DNA from: Gemmatimonadaceae bacterium
GTDB lineage: Bacteria > Gemmatimonadota > Gemmatimonadetes > Gemmatimonadales > Gemmatimonadaceae
Direction of reading: 5' to 3'
Length of the DNA: 64,000 nt
NCBI GenBank assembly: GCA_035606695.1
Contig: DATNEW010000016.1
Location: forward strand, 1 to 64,000
Positions 25,318 through 33,843 of this stretch are shown here, piece after piece (the first letter of the stretch is position 1; each line of letters begins with the position of its first letter). Both the position numbers and the translations under genes were made by a program. The notes beneath the pieces are model-generated. The model was not told the origin of the DNA. It saw only the letters and a program-made list of their open reading frames with translations, and made no database searches.

Positions 25318-25913
25318 GACGCATTCTTCTGCTGCTGCTCGCGCTGGCCCCCCTGAGCGCGACGGCCTGCAAGTTCGACACGCGCGACGACTACCTGGGC
25401 GACAAGGATCCGCGCCACTTCTCGCTCGGCCACACGCCGTCCGCCGAAACGATCGCGGCGGAGAACATCGACGTGTCGCCGAACGGCGACGGGTTGCCGG
25501 CCGGGAGCGGAACGGCGGCGCAGGGCGCGGGTGTGTTCGCGGCCAACTGCGCGTCGTGTCACGGCGCGAACGGCGAGGGCAAGGGCGCGGCGTACCCGCA
25601 GTTGGTCGGCGGGCCCAAGGGTACGTTCAACTTCGCGAGCGATTACAAGATCCCGCGCACGATCGGCAACTACTGGCCGTACGCGACGACCTTGTACGGC
25701 TATATCCGCCGCGCGATGCCGCTCACGGCGCCCGGATCGCTGAGCGCGGATCAGACGTACGCGGTGGTGGCGTTCCTGTTGAATCGCGAGGGGCTGATTC
25801 CGGACAGCGCGACGATGAATGCCGGGACGTTGCCGGCGGTCGCGATGCCGGCGCGGTCGCATTTCGTGGTCGACGACCGTCGTGGGTCGATCGGCGGGGA
25901 CCGCGTGCGTTAG
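25314..25913 (+). CDS. Monohaem cytochrome c lipoprotein, SoxD/SorB-like
   Basis: A 199-residue lipoprotein (Cys19 in SATAC) with one haem site CASCH (79-83) and a distal Met candidate in RRAMPLTAPGS. It starts with GTG overlapping the molybdoenzyme stop (GTGA), so the two proteins are made together and probably form a sulfite- or sulfane-oxidising complex in the periplasm. Length and haem number match the cytochrome subunit of SorAB or the cytochrome half of SoxD more than full SoxD, which has two haems. Confidence 0.82.
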   Translation: MRRILLLLLALAPLSATACKFDTRDDYLGDKDPRHFSLGHTPSAETIAAENIDVSPNGDGLPAGSGTAAQGAGVFAANCASCHGANGEGKGAAYPQLVGGPKGTFNFASDYKIPRTIGNYWPYATTLYGYIRRAMPLTAPGSLSADQTYAVVAFLLNREGLIPDSATMNAGTLPAVAMPARSHFVVDDRRGSIGGDRVR

Positions 25914-25945
25914 CTGGTGGGCCGGTGGGTGCCGGAGGTCGGATA

Positions 25946-25968
25946 GACAAGATCTGACATTTTGTCCA
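25946..25968. repeat. Degenerate remnant of family-2 repeat
   Basis: GACAAGATCTGACATTTTGTCC matches one arm unit of the family-2 elements (TGACAAGATC) followed by a shortened inverse (TTTTGTCC). It appears to be a solo or collapsed copy. It lies in the 163-bp gap after the cytochrome gene. A G/T-rich stretch (GGTGGG repeats) precedes it. Confidence 0.5.
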
Positions 25969-26076
25969 CTTCACTGTTGTGGAATTGCTCCGACCGCTTC
26001 ATATTCGGCCCACGTAGGTTCCCCGCAGTTCCGGTCACGGATCCGACGACGGGTCCCCCGCGGAGTCAACAACCCC

Positions 26077-26382
26077 ATGGTTCCACCGAGCAGTGTGGCC
26101 GCCGCTTTGGCGGTCCTCCCCGCGGATGGCGCTGAGCCACGCGTCATCCAGCAGTTCACGTCGGTGTTTCTCGTCAGCCGCTACGGCGAGCTGTGGCGAG
26201 TCTACGACAGCGCATCGCCGGACGGTAGCGAGCGCAGGATGCCTTCGGCATCATCCAAACTTCCGTATCGCCTGTTCATCGCGCTCGCGCGCAAGTTCGA
26301 CGTGCGCGCCTACGCGTTCTCGGCGAATGAATCCCCGGACATCGATCCGGATTCGCTGCAGCGGCAGCTCGACTTGACCTAG
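26077..26382 (+). CDS. Hypothetical protein, about 100 residues
   Basis: A 101-residue soluble protein with VFLVSRYGELWRVYDSASP and LPYRLFIALARKFDVRAYAF. It resembles small cytosolic proteins of unknown function; no motif can be named. No strong Shine-Dalgarno precedes the ATG at 26077, and an extended frame upstream has no support. A 7-bp tandem repeat begins at the first base after its stop. Confidence 0.55.
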   Translation: MVPPSSVAAALAVLPADGAEPRVIQQFTSVFLVSRYGELWRVYDSASPDGSERRMPSASSKLPYRLFIALARKFDVRAYAFSANESPDIDPDSLQRQLDLT

Positions 26383-26417
26383 GCGCTGGGCGCTGGGCGC
26401 TGGGCGCTGGGCGCTGG
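26383..26417. repeat. 7-bp tandem repeat touching a stop codon
   Basis: Five perfect copies of GCGCTGG start at the base after the TAG stop of the 26077-26382 gene. Perfect identity suggests recent slippage, so copy number may vary between strains. Confidence 0.85.
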
Positions 26418-26470
26418 GCGTGAACGGCTAACGCCGATGCGACGTTTTTGTCGCCGTTTGCCGTTCCGCC

Positions 26471-26502
26471 CATACGCCCATACGCCCATACGCCCATACG
26501 CC
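26471..26502. repeat. 8-bp tandem repeat touching a stop codon
   Basis: Four perfect copies of CATACGCC end at the base next to the stop codon (26503-26505, complement) of the minus-strand peptidase gene. Together with the array at 26383 it fills most of the 120-bp space between two converging genes. Confidence 0.85.
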
Positions 26503-27645
26503 CTATTTCAAATTTCTCCTAAAAAACCCCCACACCCGATTCCACGAATCGATCTGTTCGGGCGAGTCGTCACGCGCAAGCGTCTCGGGATTCACGCGGC
26601 GGCTGAACGTGTGGCCGCAGCCTGAGCGCCCGGGCGGCGGATTCACGTAGATCTTCGTCTCCGCCAGCTCCGGCTTGAGCGCGCGGAGCGTGTACACCAT
26701 CTGCTGGTTTTCGCGGAAGAACACGTCGCAGTCGTTGGTCGCCACGTGCACGAGGATCGGCACCTTGAGATTCTCGACGTGAAAGACGGGCGACCGCTCC
26801 ATGTACACGTCGATGCAGCTGCGGTCGTGCTGCTCGCCGCAGCCCGACTCCCAGGGCATGCCGTGAATGCCTTCCTCGGCCGCATAGTCGCGGGCATAAC
26901 CCGGGCCGTGATCAGAGAGTCTGAATATCAGATTCGTCACAGGCACCATCGCCGCGCCGGCCTTGAACGGATTGTCGGCGCGAAAGAGGATGTGCGCCGT
27001 GATGAACCCGCCGTGGCTGAACCCGATGATGCCCAGCCGCTTCATGTCCACGTACGGCAGCGTCGCGAGGTAGTCGACCGACGAGAGGACGTCGTCCACC
27101 TCCTTGCCGCCGTAATCGATCTTCCGCATCCACTCGTCGCCATAGCCCGTGCTGCCGCGATAGTCCGGAGCCAGCACGACGTACCCCTGCTTCACCGCTT
27201 CGATCACCCACGGAAAGACGTCGAGATCCCAATCGGCGTGCAGCCCCTGATGCACCCAGACGAGCACGGGATGCTTCGCCGACCCCTTGTTGATCGGCGA
27301 GTACAGATACGCCGGGATCTCGAGCCCGTCCGGCCGGCTCTTGTATTTGATTTTCTGAAACTCGTAATTGCCCGGCGCGTGCGCGGTGTAGATACTGTCG
27401 TTGACACGTTTGCGCTCGATGTCGCGTTCGCACTGCTGTGGCGAACAGCCGCGCAAATCACCCGGATCGCGGCTGACGTACAGCTCGCGCGCGCGCGTCG
27501 AGTCCATCGGTCCCATCCATGGGCGGCCACCACCGCCGCGTCGCCCCGCCGCCGCGCCGCGTCCGCGCCCATTGGCCGTGTCCTGCGCCAGCATCGGCGC
27601 CGCCGCCACACCGAGCAGCAGCGCCGAGATGATCAGTTTTTTCAT
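26503..27645 (-). CDS. Prolyl-oligopeptidase family serine peptidase (S9-like), secreted
   Basis: A 380-residue exported alpha/beta hydrolase. The ATG at 27645 begins a signal peptide (MKKLIISALLLGVAAAPMLA). An Arg/Gly-rich segment follows (GRGRGAAAGRRGGGG). The catalytic domain has PAYLYSPINKGSAKHPVLVW, DYRGSTGYGDEW, the nucleophile GFSHGGF, and VHVATNDCDVFF as the Asp loop; the His lies in GRSGCGHTFSRR. Cys pairs (GCGEQHDRSC) suggest disulfides. The large beta-propeller typical of S9A is absent, so this may be a dipeptidyl-type or an esterase-like member. It is terminated by an 8-bp repeat. Confidence 0.83.
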   Translation of the reverse strand: MKKLIISALLLGVAAAPMLAQDTANGRGRGAAAGRRGGGGRPWMGPMDSTRARELYVSRDPGDLRGCSPQQCERDIERKRVNDSIYTAHAPGNYEFQKIKYKSRPDGLEIPAYLYSPINKGSAKHPVLVWVHQGLHADWDLDVFPWVIEAVKQGYVVLAPDYRGSTGYGDEWMRKIDYGGKEVDDVLSSVDYLATLPYVDMKRLGIIGFSHGGFITAHILFRADNPFKAGAAMVPVTNLIFRLSDHGPGYARDYAAEEGIHGMPWESGCGEQHDRSCIDVYMERSPVFHVENLKVPILVHVATNDCDVFFRENQQMVYTLRALKPELAETKIYVNPPPGRSGCGHTFSRRVNPETLARDDSPEQIDSWNRVWGFFRRNLK

Positions 27646-27712
27646 GAAAACGAGCCTCGAAGATTCCGTGTCGGGCTGCGAATGTACCACGGATCGGCGC
27701 GCGCGGCAGCCT

Positions 27713-27767
27713 GCCGCTGCGGTGCCGCTGCGGTGCCGCCGCGGTGCCGCTGCGGTGCCGCCGCCCT
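27713..27767. repeat. 11-bp tandem repeat between genes
   Basis: Five copies of an 11-bp unit, GCCGCTGCGGT with C/T variation, lie between the start of the peptidase gene and the stop of the DUF1906 gene (27788). This is about two turns of DNA per two units. Similar 11-bp arrays occur at 41285-41391 and 60302-60323. Confidence 0.8.
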
Positions 27768-27787
27768 GCCGTTGCCGTTCCGCGAGA

Positions 27788-28741
27788 TTACTGCGTCGCC
27801 GTGCCCGACTCCGATGGCGATGCCCAGGCGCCGACGTTCACGTCGACCGGCAGCTTGATGTTCGCGACGCTGCGCGCCACGTCGATCACGCCCTGCCACA
27901 TGCCGGCGAACGCGTAGCCCACGTCCTGCGGTGCGCGGCCCGTATCGAAGCCCTTGCCGCCCGCGATCCAGAAGCGCGGCTCGTCGGTGCGGCCCGCCGC
28001 CTTGAAGTCCTGCATGACGTCGTCGTAAATCGACTGCGCGTTGTGCTCGTGCGCGTAGAAGCCCGGCACATACACGCCGTTCGCGAGCATGCGCGCCGTC
28101 CATGCGCGATAGTACGCGCGCATCGCGTCGGGAATCGTCTCCATCCGCTCCAAGTCGAGAAACACGACGGCGCCCGGCGGAAATCCCTCGGCCTTCGTCT
28201 TCGCGGTCGCGTCATCCGCGTTCAACGTTCCCTCGGCGGCGCTCACGAGATCCGTCGAGCAGTCGCTCTTCTTCCGCTGCGCATCGGCCTGCGCGGCCGT
28301 CAGCGGGCGCGGCGTCTTGCCCCACGTTTGCTCGCCGACGTAGACGACGGCCATCCCCCAGCCCATCGCGACGAGCGTGTCGCGTTTGCCCGTCCACGAT
28401 TTGTCGTCATGACACGGCGAGGGCAGATAGTAGCCGACCCATGAGTACGGCGAGCCCGGCGTGTTCTTCCACGTCTTCATCGTGGCGGTGCCGGGATACG
28501 TGTGCGTGTCGAAGCCCACGTAGTGCCCCTTCTCGTAATTATTCGCGATCGGAGCATCCTGGCCGGTCACGGCCGCGGCCGCCTGCGCGACTTTGGCGGC
28601 GACGTCGGCGACGGTCGACTTCGTCGTATCGCGAGCCGGCTCCGTTGTGCTTGCTCCGCAGGCCGCCGCAAACGCGAAGGCGGCTGAAACGAAGATTCGT
28701 ATGGTCCTGCTCGTTCCCACCGTGGCTGCGCGACGGATCAT
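27788..28741 (-). CDS. DUF1906 glycoside-hydrolase-like lipoprotein
   Basis: A 317-residue lipoprotein (lipobox FAAAC). The mature domain begins at YVGFDTHTYPG and continues with YSWVGYYLPSP, VVYVGEQTWG, VVFLDLERM and YVPGFYAHEH, the beta-alpha barrel pattern of DUF1906 (the Rv2525c-like family, related to GH25 lysozymes). The D-x-E pair in FLDLERM could be catalytic. A role in cell-wall glycan cleavage is plausible by analogy but not shown. It lies between the peptidase and an unknown membrane protein, all on the minus strand. Confidence 0.78.
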   Translation of the reverse strand: MIRRAATVGTSRTIRIFVSAAFAFAAACGASTTEPARDTTKSTVADVAAKVAQAAAAVTGQDAPIANNYEKGHYVGFDTHTYPGTATMKTWKNTPGSPYSWVGYYLPSPCHDDKSWTGKRDTLVAMGWGMAVVYVGEQTWGKTPRPLTAAQADAQRKKSDCSTDLVSAAEGTLNADDATAKTKAEGFPPGAVVFLDLERMETIPDAMRAYYRAWTARMLANGVYVPGFYAHEHNAQSIYDDVMQDFKAAGRTDEPRFWIAGGKGFDTGRAPQDVGYAFAGMWQGVIDVARSVANIKLPVDVNVGAWASPSESGTATQ

Positions 28742-28790
28742 ACGGATCTTCTAACGCAATCGCCGTTCTCCCACGCGGCTCTGGACTCGA

Positions 28791-29429
28791 CTAAATCGTG
28801 TCCTTGGCGAGTTGAGCGATGACGTCTTTGCCGAGTTTTACGCCCTCGTTCGCCAGGCGGTCCAGCGAAAGCAGGTTCGGAAAATAGATGAACGAGACGT
28901 CTCGCCGGAGCGCGCCCGTGCGCGCGTCGTAGAACGCCGACGGTCCGCGATCGGCATTGGGGAGAATGATGTTGATCGACACGTCGCGCAGCTGGGAGTA
29001 ATACACCATCTGCGTCGACCAGTTGTTATAGAACTGTGATACCTTCACGAAGGTCGGTACGTCCATCACGGTGAGCCCACCCGATTGCTTCGCCGCCTCC
29101 CACAGGTCCATGTTGAGCCCGACCGGTTCGGTGAGTGGCGGCGGGATGACCTTCTTGCCGGCTTTGATCGCGGAATCGACGGTAACGGCGATGTGTTTGT
29201 AGCCGCCGTTCGTCAGGTTCCTCTCATCATTCTCCAACAACGGCGTGATCTCGGCGATCAACGCCCGCTTGAGCTGGTGACGACGATCGGTGAGGTCGCG
29301 TCGGTCCTTATACGCCGCGAGCGCGAACGCGGCATACACGCCGATGAATCCCACGAATACTTCGATGGACAGCCGCCGTAACGCCAGCAGCAAGCGGCGA
29401 TTCGCCCGCGGTGTGTGTGGAGCGTTCAT
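28791..29429 (-). CDS. Hypothetical single-pass membrane protein
   Basis: A 212-residue protein. An N-terminal cytosolic stretch is followed by one helix (SIEVFVGFIGVYAAFALAAY), then a charged helical region (RHQLKRALIAEITPLLENDE) and a mostly soluble domain. The ATG at 29429 overlaps the GHL10 hydrolase stop by ATGA, so it belongs to that operon; the longer open frame to 29690 is not supported. No family was recognised, although similar short DUF-type anchors with a RRHQL motif exist in Gemmatimonadota-like genomes. Confidence 0.65.
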   Translation of the reverse strand: MNAPHTPRANRRLLLALRRLSIEVFVGFIGVYAAFALAAYKDRRDLTDRRHQLKRALIAEITPLLENDERNLTNGGYKHIAVTVDSAIKAGKKVIPPPLTEPVGLNMDLWEAAKQSGGLTVMDVPTFVKVSQFYNNWSTQMVYYSQLRDVSINIILPNADRGPSAFYDARTGALRRDVSFIYFPNLLSLDRLANEGVKLGKDVIAQLAKDTI

Positions 29430-30895
29430 CGCGCAGTCACCACCGCGCTCTCGACACCGGTTCGGCTCACCGCCGTCACGACCACCGAGTCCGCCGCGAA
29501 CGGCAATCGATGCGACCGCAGCCAGCCCGGCAACACCTCGCTCGTCCACACGCCGTTGGCGCGCGAGCGCACCGTCCAGAGCCACACCAAACTTTTCGCG
29601 GCCGGTACGAGTTTCACGATGGGCTCCTTCGTCTCCGCGTCGAGCGCCAACGCCGCACGCGGACGCGCCGGCGGTTTCGCGCCGAGCCACGGCGATGCCG
29701 GAATCAACGCGGGTTGTGCGTATCGGGTCATCAACTGTTCGTCGACGCTGTCCGCATCCTTCATCAAGACCGTCGTGTTGAAGTGGATGTGTCCAATGTC
29801 CGTCGCGCGCACGCGCATGGTGTCGATCTCGTTGAGAATCTCCTGCGCCGGAATCCGGCGCGCGCTATTCTCGGCGATGCGATACGTCGCGAGCCCCGGC
29901 CAGATATGGCGGCCTTTGACGTTCACCGATCGCCACCAGTCGAGCAGCACGGGAAAACTCTGCTGCGGTGGGGCAATCGGCCAGTAGAGCTGCGGCGCGA
30001 AATAGTCGGCCCACCCTTTCTGAAGCCACAACTTGGAATCGGCGTAAATCTCGGCGTATGCGTCGAAGCCCTTGATCTGTTCCGGATTGCCCGGTCTCCA
30101 AATGCCGAACGGGCTGATGCCGACCTTCACCCATGGCTTCGCCGCATGCACTCCTTTGTAGAGCGCTTCGACGAGCTTGTTCACGTTGTCACGCCGCCAG
30201 GCGTCCTTGGCGAGCGTGCCACCCGACTTGACGTATCGCGCGTATGTGAGCGAATCCGGAAAATCGATCTGCTTCCCCGACGCGTCGTTTACCGGATACG
30301 GATAGAAGTAGTCGTCGATGTGGATGCCGTCGACGTCGTATCGCTTGGCGACGTCCACGATGGCCCGCACCGAACGGCGTCGGACGTCGGCGTCGCCCGG
30401 ATCCATCCACAAAAATCGATCGTAGCGCCAGATCGCCGCGGGATCCTTCTGCGTGATGTGCGACGCCGCGAACGCGGTGTCTCGCGTGTACGCGGCGCGA
30501 TACGGATTGAACCACGCGTGCAGCTCGAGCCCGCGCTTGTGCGCCTGCTCGACCGCGAACGCGAGTGGATCCCACGGCGGCTCCGGCGCGCGGCCCTGCC
30601 GCCCGGTGAGAAACTGCGACCACGGTTCGTACGGCGATGCGTAGAACGCATCAGCACCCGGACGAACCTGAAGTATCACGGCGTTGAGATGGAGTGATGC
30701 CGCGCGATCGAGTATCGCGAGCAGCTCGCGCTGCTGATCCCAGGTAGAGAGTCCCGGTTTGGACGGCCAGTCGATGTTGGCGACTGTGGCGACCCAGATC
30801 GCGCGAAACTCGCGCTGGATGGCGGGAGGCGCTTGTGCTTCTCCCGGTGTCGCGCCGAATAAGAGAAGGCTAACGAGAAGCGAACAAATTTTCAT
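29426..30895 (-). CDS. Glycoside-hydrolase-like family 10 (GHL10/DUF187) secreted protein
   Basis: A 489-residue exported protein with a signal (cleavage after PGEAQ). The catalytic-type barrel opens with REFRAIWVATVANIDWPSKP. It continues with LNAVILQVRPGADAFYAS, LELHAWFNPYRA, DVDGIHIDDYFYPYP (candidate acid residues) and KVGISPFGIWRP, all standard for GHL10/DUF187. The C-terminal 110 residues look like an FN3-like domain. The family includes peptidoglycan-linked and exopolysaccharide hydrolases. It is followed by a single-pass protein with ATGA overlap. Confidence 0.87.
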   Translation of the reverse strand: MKICSLLVSLLLFGATPGEAQAPPAIQREFRAIWVATVANIDWPSKPGLSTWDQQRELLAILDRAASLHLNAVILQVRPGADAFYASPYEPWSQFLTGRQGRAPEPPWDPLAFAVEQAHKRGLELHAWFNPYRAAYTRDTAFAASHITQKDPAAIWRYDRFLWMDPGDADVRRRSVRAIVDVAKRYDVDGIHIDDYFYPYPVNDASGKQIDFPDSLTYARYVKSGGTLAKDAWRRDNVNKLVEALYKGVHAAKPWVKVGISPFGIWRPGNPEQIKGFDAYAEIYADSKLWLQKGWADYFAPQLYWPIAPPQQSFPVLLDWWRSVNVKGRHIWPGLATYRIAENSARRIPAQEILNEIDTMRVRATDIGHIHFNTTVLMKDADSVDEQLMTRYAQPALIPASPWLGAKPPARPRAALALDAETKEPIVKLVPAAKSLVWLWTVRSRANGVWTSEVLPGWLRSHRLPFAADSVVVTAVSRTGVESAVVTAR

Positions 30896-30942
30896 CGCGC
30901 CATTCTACGCCGGCGATAGCGCGGAACACAACCGCCTCAATG

Positions 30943-31052
30943 CGACCAGATCAGACAAAATCTGACCAGATCTGTTGATCGGCGCGCAGATCTCTCTCAC
31001 CCGTACACTGGAGAGCCGTCCCGATTTAGTCAGATCTTGTCCGACCTTGTCG
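30943..31052. repeat. Interspersed inverted-repeat element, family 2 (copy b)
   Basis: A more diverged copy. The left arm (30943-30972) has CGACCAGATC, AGACAAAATC and TGACCAGATC; the right arm (31023-31052) has GATTTAGTCA, GATCTTGTCC and GACCTTGTCG. The spacer is about 50 bp. Unlike copy a it lies between divergent genes (GHL10 and the ABC exporter), so the element is not simply a terminator. Confidence 0.75.
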
Positions 31053-31124
31053 TGGTATTGTTCTTGTCCTCGGCGACTCGAGCATGCCCAGGCGGCGCCC
31101 CTCTCCGCCCGCTAGATTGCCTCT

Positions 31125-32936
31125 ATGGCCAAGTACGACAAATCCCGCGCTTGGGCCGAGGCTCGCGAGCTGGTTCGAGACCATCGCCGCTCGCTCAGCA
31201 TCGGTCTCGCGCTGATGATCGTCAATCGCCTCTCCGGGCTCGTGCTCCCGTGGACGTCCAAGTACCTGATCGATGACGTCATCACGAAGCACGACGCGAA
31301 GATGCTCATGCCGCTCGCCGGCATCGCCGCCATTGCGACGATCGTGCAGGCCGCCACCTCGTTCTCGCTGTCGCAGGTCGTGAGCATCGCGGCACAGCGC
31401 GCCATCACCGAGATGCGCAAACGCGTTCAGGCTCACGTCCTTCGCCTGCCCGTCTCGTACTTCGATTCGACGAAGACCGGCGTCGTCATCTCGCGCATCA
31501 TGAATGATGCCGAAGGCGTGCGCAACCTCGTCGGCACCGGCCTCATTCAACTCCTTGGCAGCATCCTCACCGCGCTCATGGCGGTCGGCATTCTGTTCTA
31601 TGTGAACTGGAAGCTGACCGGAGCCACCGTCGTCGCACTGGCCGCCTTCGGCTACGCGATGACGACCGCGTTCAAGCGTCTACGCCCACTCTTCCGCGAC
31701 CGCGGCGCGATCACCGCCGAAGTCACCGGGCGTCTGACCGAGACGGTCGGCGGAATTCGCCTGGTCAAGGTCTACACCGCCGAAGCGCGCGAGCGGCTCG
31801 TCTTCGCGCGCGGCGCGCACAAGCTGTTTCGCAACGTCGCCAAGACCATCACCGGCACGTCCGCCGTCGGTGCGGGCGCGGCGCTGGTGATCGGGATCGT
31901 CGGCGTGCTGCTCATCGTCATCGGCGGCCACTCGGTGCTGAACGGCTCGATGACGCTGGGCGACATGTTCATGTACGTCTTTTTCATGGGCCTCCTCGCC
32001 GCGCCGCTCATTCAGATTTCGTCGATCAGCACGCAGGTCAGTGAAGCGTTCGCGGGACTCGACCGCATCGCCGAGATCCGCAACATGGCGACCGAGGATC
32101 AATCCGACGCGTCGAAGGAATCGATCGCCGACGTCGAAGGCACCGTCGAATTCCACGACGTGAGCTTCGAGTACGTCGCGAACACGCCGGTGCTCAAGCA
32201 CGTCTCGTTCGCGGCGCCCGCGGGTTCGACGACCGCGCTCGTCGGCTCGAGCGGATCCGGCAAGAGCACGCTGATCGGCCTCGTGATGGCATTCAACCAC
32301 CCGCACAGCGGCCGCGTGCTCGTGGACGGACACGACATCGCCAACCTGCGGCTGCGCGATTACCGCTCGCAGGTTGGCGTCGTGATGCAGGACAATTTCC
32401 TCTTCGACGGCACCGTCCGCGAGAACATCGCCTTCAGCAAGCCGGGCGCGACCGACGAAGAGATTCGCACCGCGGCGCACATCGCGCACTGCGACGAGTT
32501 CGTGTCGCGCTTCGAGCAGGGCTACGACACGATCGTCGGCGAACGCGGCGTGAAGCTGTCCGGCGGCCAGCGCCAGCGCGTCGCGATCGCGCGCGCCGTG
32601 CTGGCCGATCCACGCATTCTCATTCTCGACGAGGCCACGTCGAGCCTCGACAGCGAAAGCGAAGCGATGATCCGCGACGGCCTCCGATCGCTCCGGCGCG
32701 GCCGGACGACCTTCGTCATCGCGCATCGGCTCTCCACCATCGAGAGCGCCGATCAGATCCTCGTGCTCGAGGACGGGCAAATCGTCGAGCGCGGAACGCA
32801 TCGCGAGCTGCTCGCCCTCGGCGGACGTTATCGCCAGCTGTACGAGCGGCAGTACGGCGCCGAGAAGGATCGCTTCATCAATCCCGGCGAGGATTTCCTG
32901 TCGGTGGCGCCCAGGGACGTCGTTAGAAAAATCTAA
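31125..32936 (+). CDS. ABC exporter with fused permease and ATPase (MsbA-like half-transporter)
   Basis: A 603-residue half-transporter. Six transmembrane helices fill residues about 25-320. The nucleotide-binding domain has Walker A GSSGSGKST (374-382), the Q-loop in VGVVMQDNFLF, signature LSGGQRQRVAIARA, Walker B ILILDEATSSLD and the H-loop in VIAHRLSTI. It works as a homodimer or heterodimer. The MsbA-like group exports lipids or hydrophobic compounds; the substrate is not readable. The gene stands alone between a family-2 repeat and the DUF3108 gene. Confidence 0.9.
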   Translation: MAKYDKSRAWAEARELVRDHRRSLSIGLALMIVNRLSGLVLPWTSKYLIDDVITKHDAKMLMPLAGIAAIATIVQAATSFSLSQVVSIAAQRAITEMRKRVQAHVLRLPVSYFDSTKTGVVISRIMNDAEGVRNLVGTGLIQLLGSILTALMAVGILFYVNWKLTGATVVALAAFGYAMTTAFKRLRPLFRDRGAITAEVTGRLTETVGGIRLVKVYTAEARERLVFARGAHKLFRNVAKTITGTSAVGAGAALVIGIVGVLLIVIGGHSVLNGSMTLGDMFMYVFFMGLLAAPLIQISSISTQVSEAFAGLDRIAEIRNMATEDQSDASKESIADVEGTVEFHDVSFEYVANTPVLKHVSFAAPAGSTTALVGSSGSGKSTLIGLVMAFNHPHSGRVLVDGHDIANLRLRDYRSQVGVVMQDNFLFDGTVRENIAFSKPGATDEEIRTAAHIAHCDEFVSRFEQGYDTIVGERGVKLSGGQRQRVAIARAVLADPRILILDEATSSLDSESEAMIRDGLRSLRRGRTTFVIAHRLSTIESADQILVLEDGQIVERGTHRELLALGGRYRQLYERQYGAEKDRFINPGEDFLSVAPRDVVRKI

Positions 32937-33068
32937 AGTAGACGGCGTCGGCGACCCGCTTCGCGATGGAGCACGGCCGCGACGGACGGGGGCTCTGGCA
33001 CCGGCTCATCCCATGGCCGCGTCCGCTAGAATGAATCCGGCACGGGATATGAGTGTACGGGACGTACC

Positions 33069-33833
33069 ATGCGCACCGTACTTCTACTTGCGGCCGCCGC
33101 CAGCCTGACTGGCGGCGCCGGCGTCGTTCGTGTCAGTTCCGCTCGGCAGCCGGCCGAAGAGCCGACCGCCTTTCACGTCCCGTTTAAGGTCGGCGAGAAG
33201 CTGGACTACGCCGCGAAGGTCAACTTCATGAGCGCCGGCGAGGCGAGCATGAGCGTGGAAGACATTTCGACCATCCGCGGCCGCCCGACCTACCATACGA
33301 TCTTCGACGTGAGAGGACGCGTGTTGTTCTTTCACGTGAACGATCATTATGAAAGCTGGTTCGACACCACCAGCCTCGTGTCGTTGCATCACGTCCAGCA
33401 CATCGACGAGACCTCGTACCACAACGACAAGGTCTACGACTTCTATCCCGACCGGAAAGTCTACGTCCGCAACGGCGAGGAAAATCCAAGCGTCTCCCAG
33501 CCGCTCGACGAAGGGTCCTTCATCTACTTCATGCGCTCGGTGCCGCTCGAAGTCGGCAAGACGTACTCATTCGATCGCTATTATCAGCCGGCGAAGAATC
33601 CGGTGATCATCAAGGTCGATCGCCGCGAGCACATCAAGGTGCCCGCCGGCGAGTTCGACGCGATCGTCGTGAAGCCGCTCATCAAGTCGAAAGGCCTCTT
33701 CTCCGAGAACGGCAACGCAGAAGTCTGGTTCTCGGACGACAGCAGCCACACCCTGCTGCGACTCAAGTCGAAGCTGCCGGTGGGAACGCTGTATCTCGAG
33801 CTGAAGCAAGTCGAGGTCGCGAGCCAGAAGTAA
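33069..33833 (+). CDS. DUF3108 family secreted protein
   Basis: A 254-residue exported protein (signal to about residue 27). The region from FHVPFKVGEKLDYAAKVNFM through GEASMSVEDI matches the start of DUF3108, and KVPAGEFDAIVVKPLIKSKG followed by EVWFSDDSSHTLLRLKSKLP matches its end. It would lie in the periplasm. The role of DUF3108 is unknown. The converging ABC permease gene ends 10 bp downstream. Confidence 0.82.
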   Translation: MRTVLLLAAAASLTGGAGVVRVSSARQPAEEPTAFHVPFKVGEKLDYAAKVNFMSAGEASMSVEDISTIRGRPTYHTIFDVRGRVLFFHVNDHYESWFDTTSLVSLHHVQHIDETSYHNDKVYDFYPDRKVYVRNGEENPSVSQPLDEGSFIYFMRSVPLEVGKTYSFDRYYQPAKNPVIIKVDRREHIKVPAGEFDAIVVKPLIKSKGLFSENGNAEVWFSDDSSHTLLRLKSKLPVGTLYLELKQVEVASQK

Positions 33834-33843
33834 TGCTCGGCGA

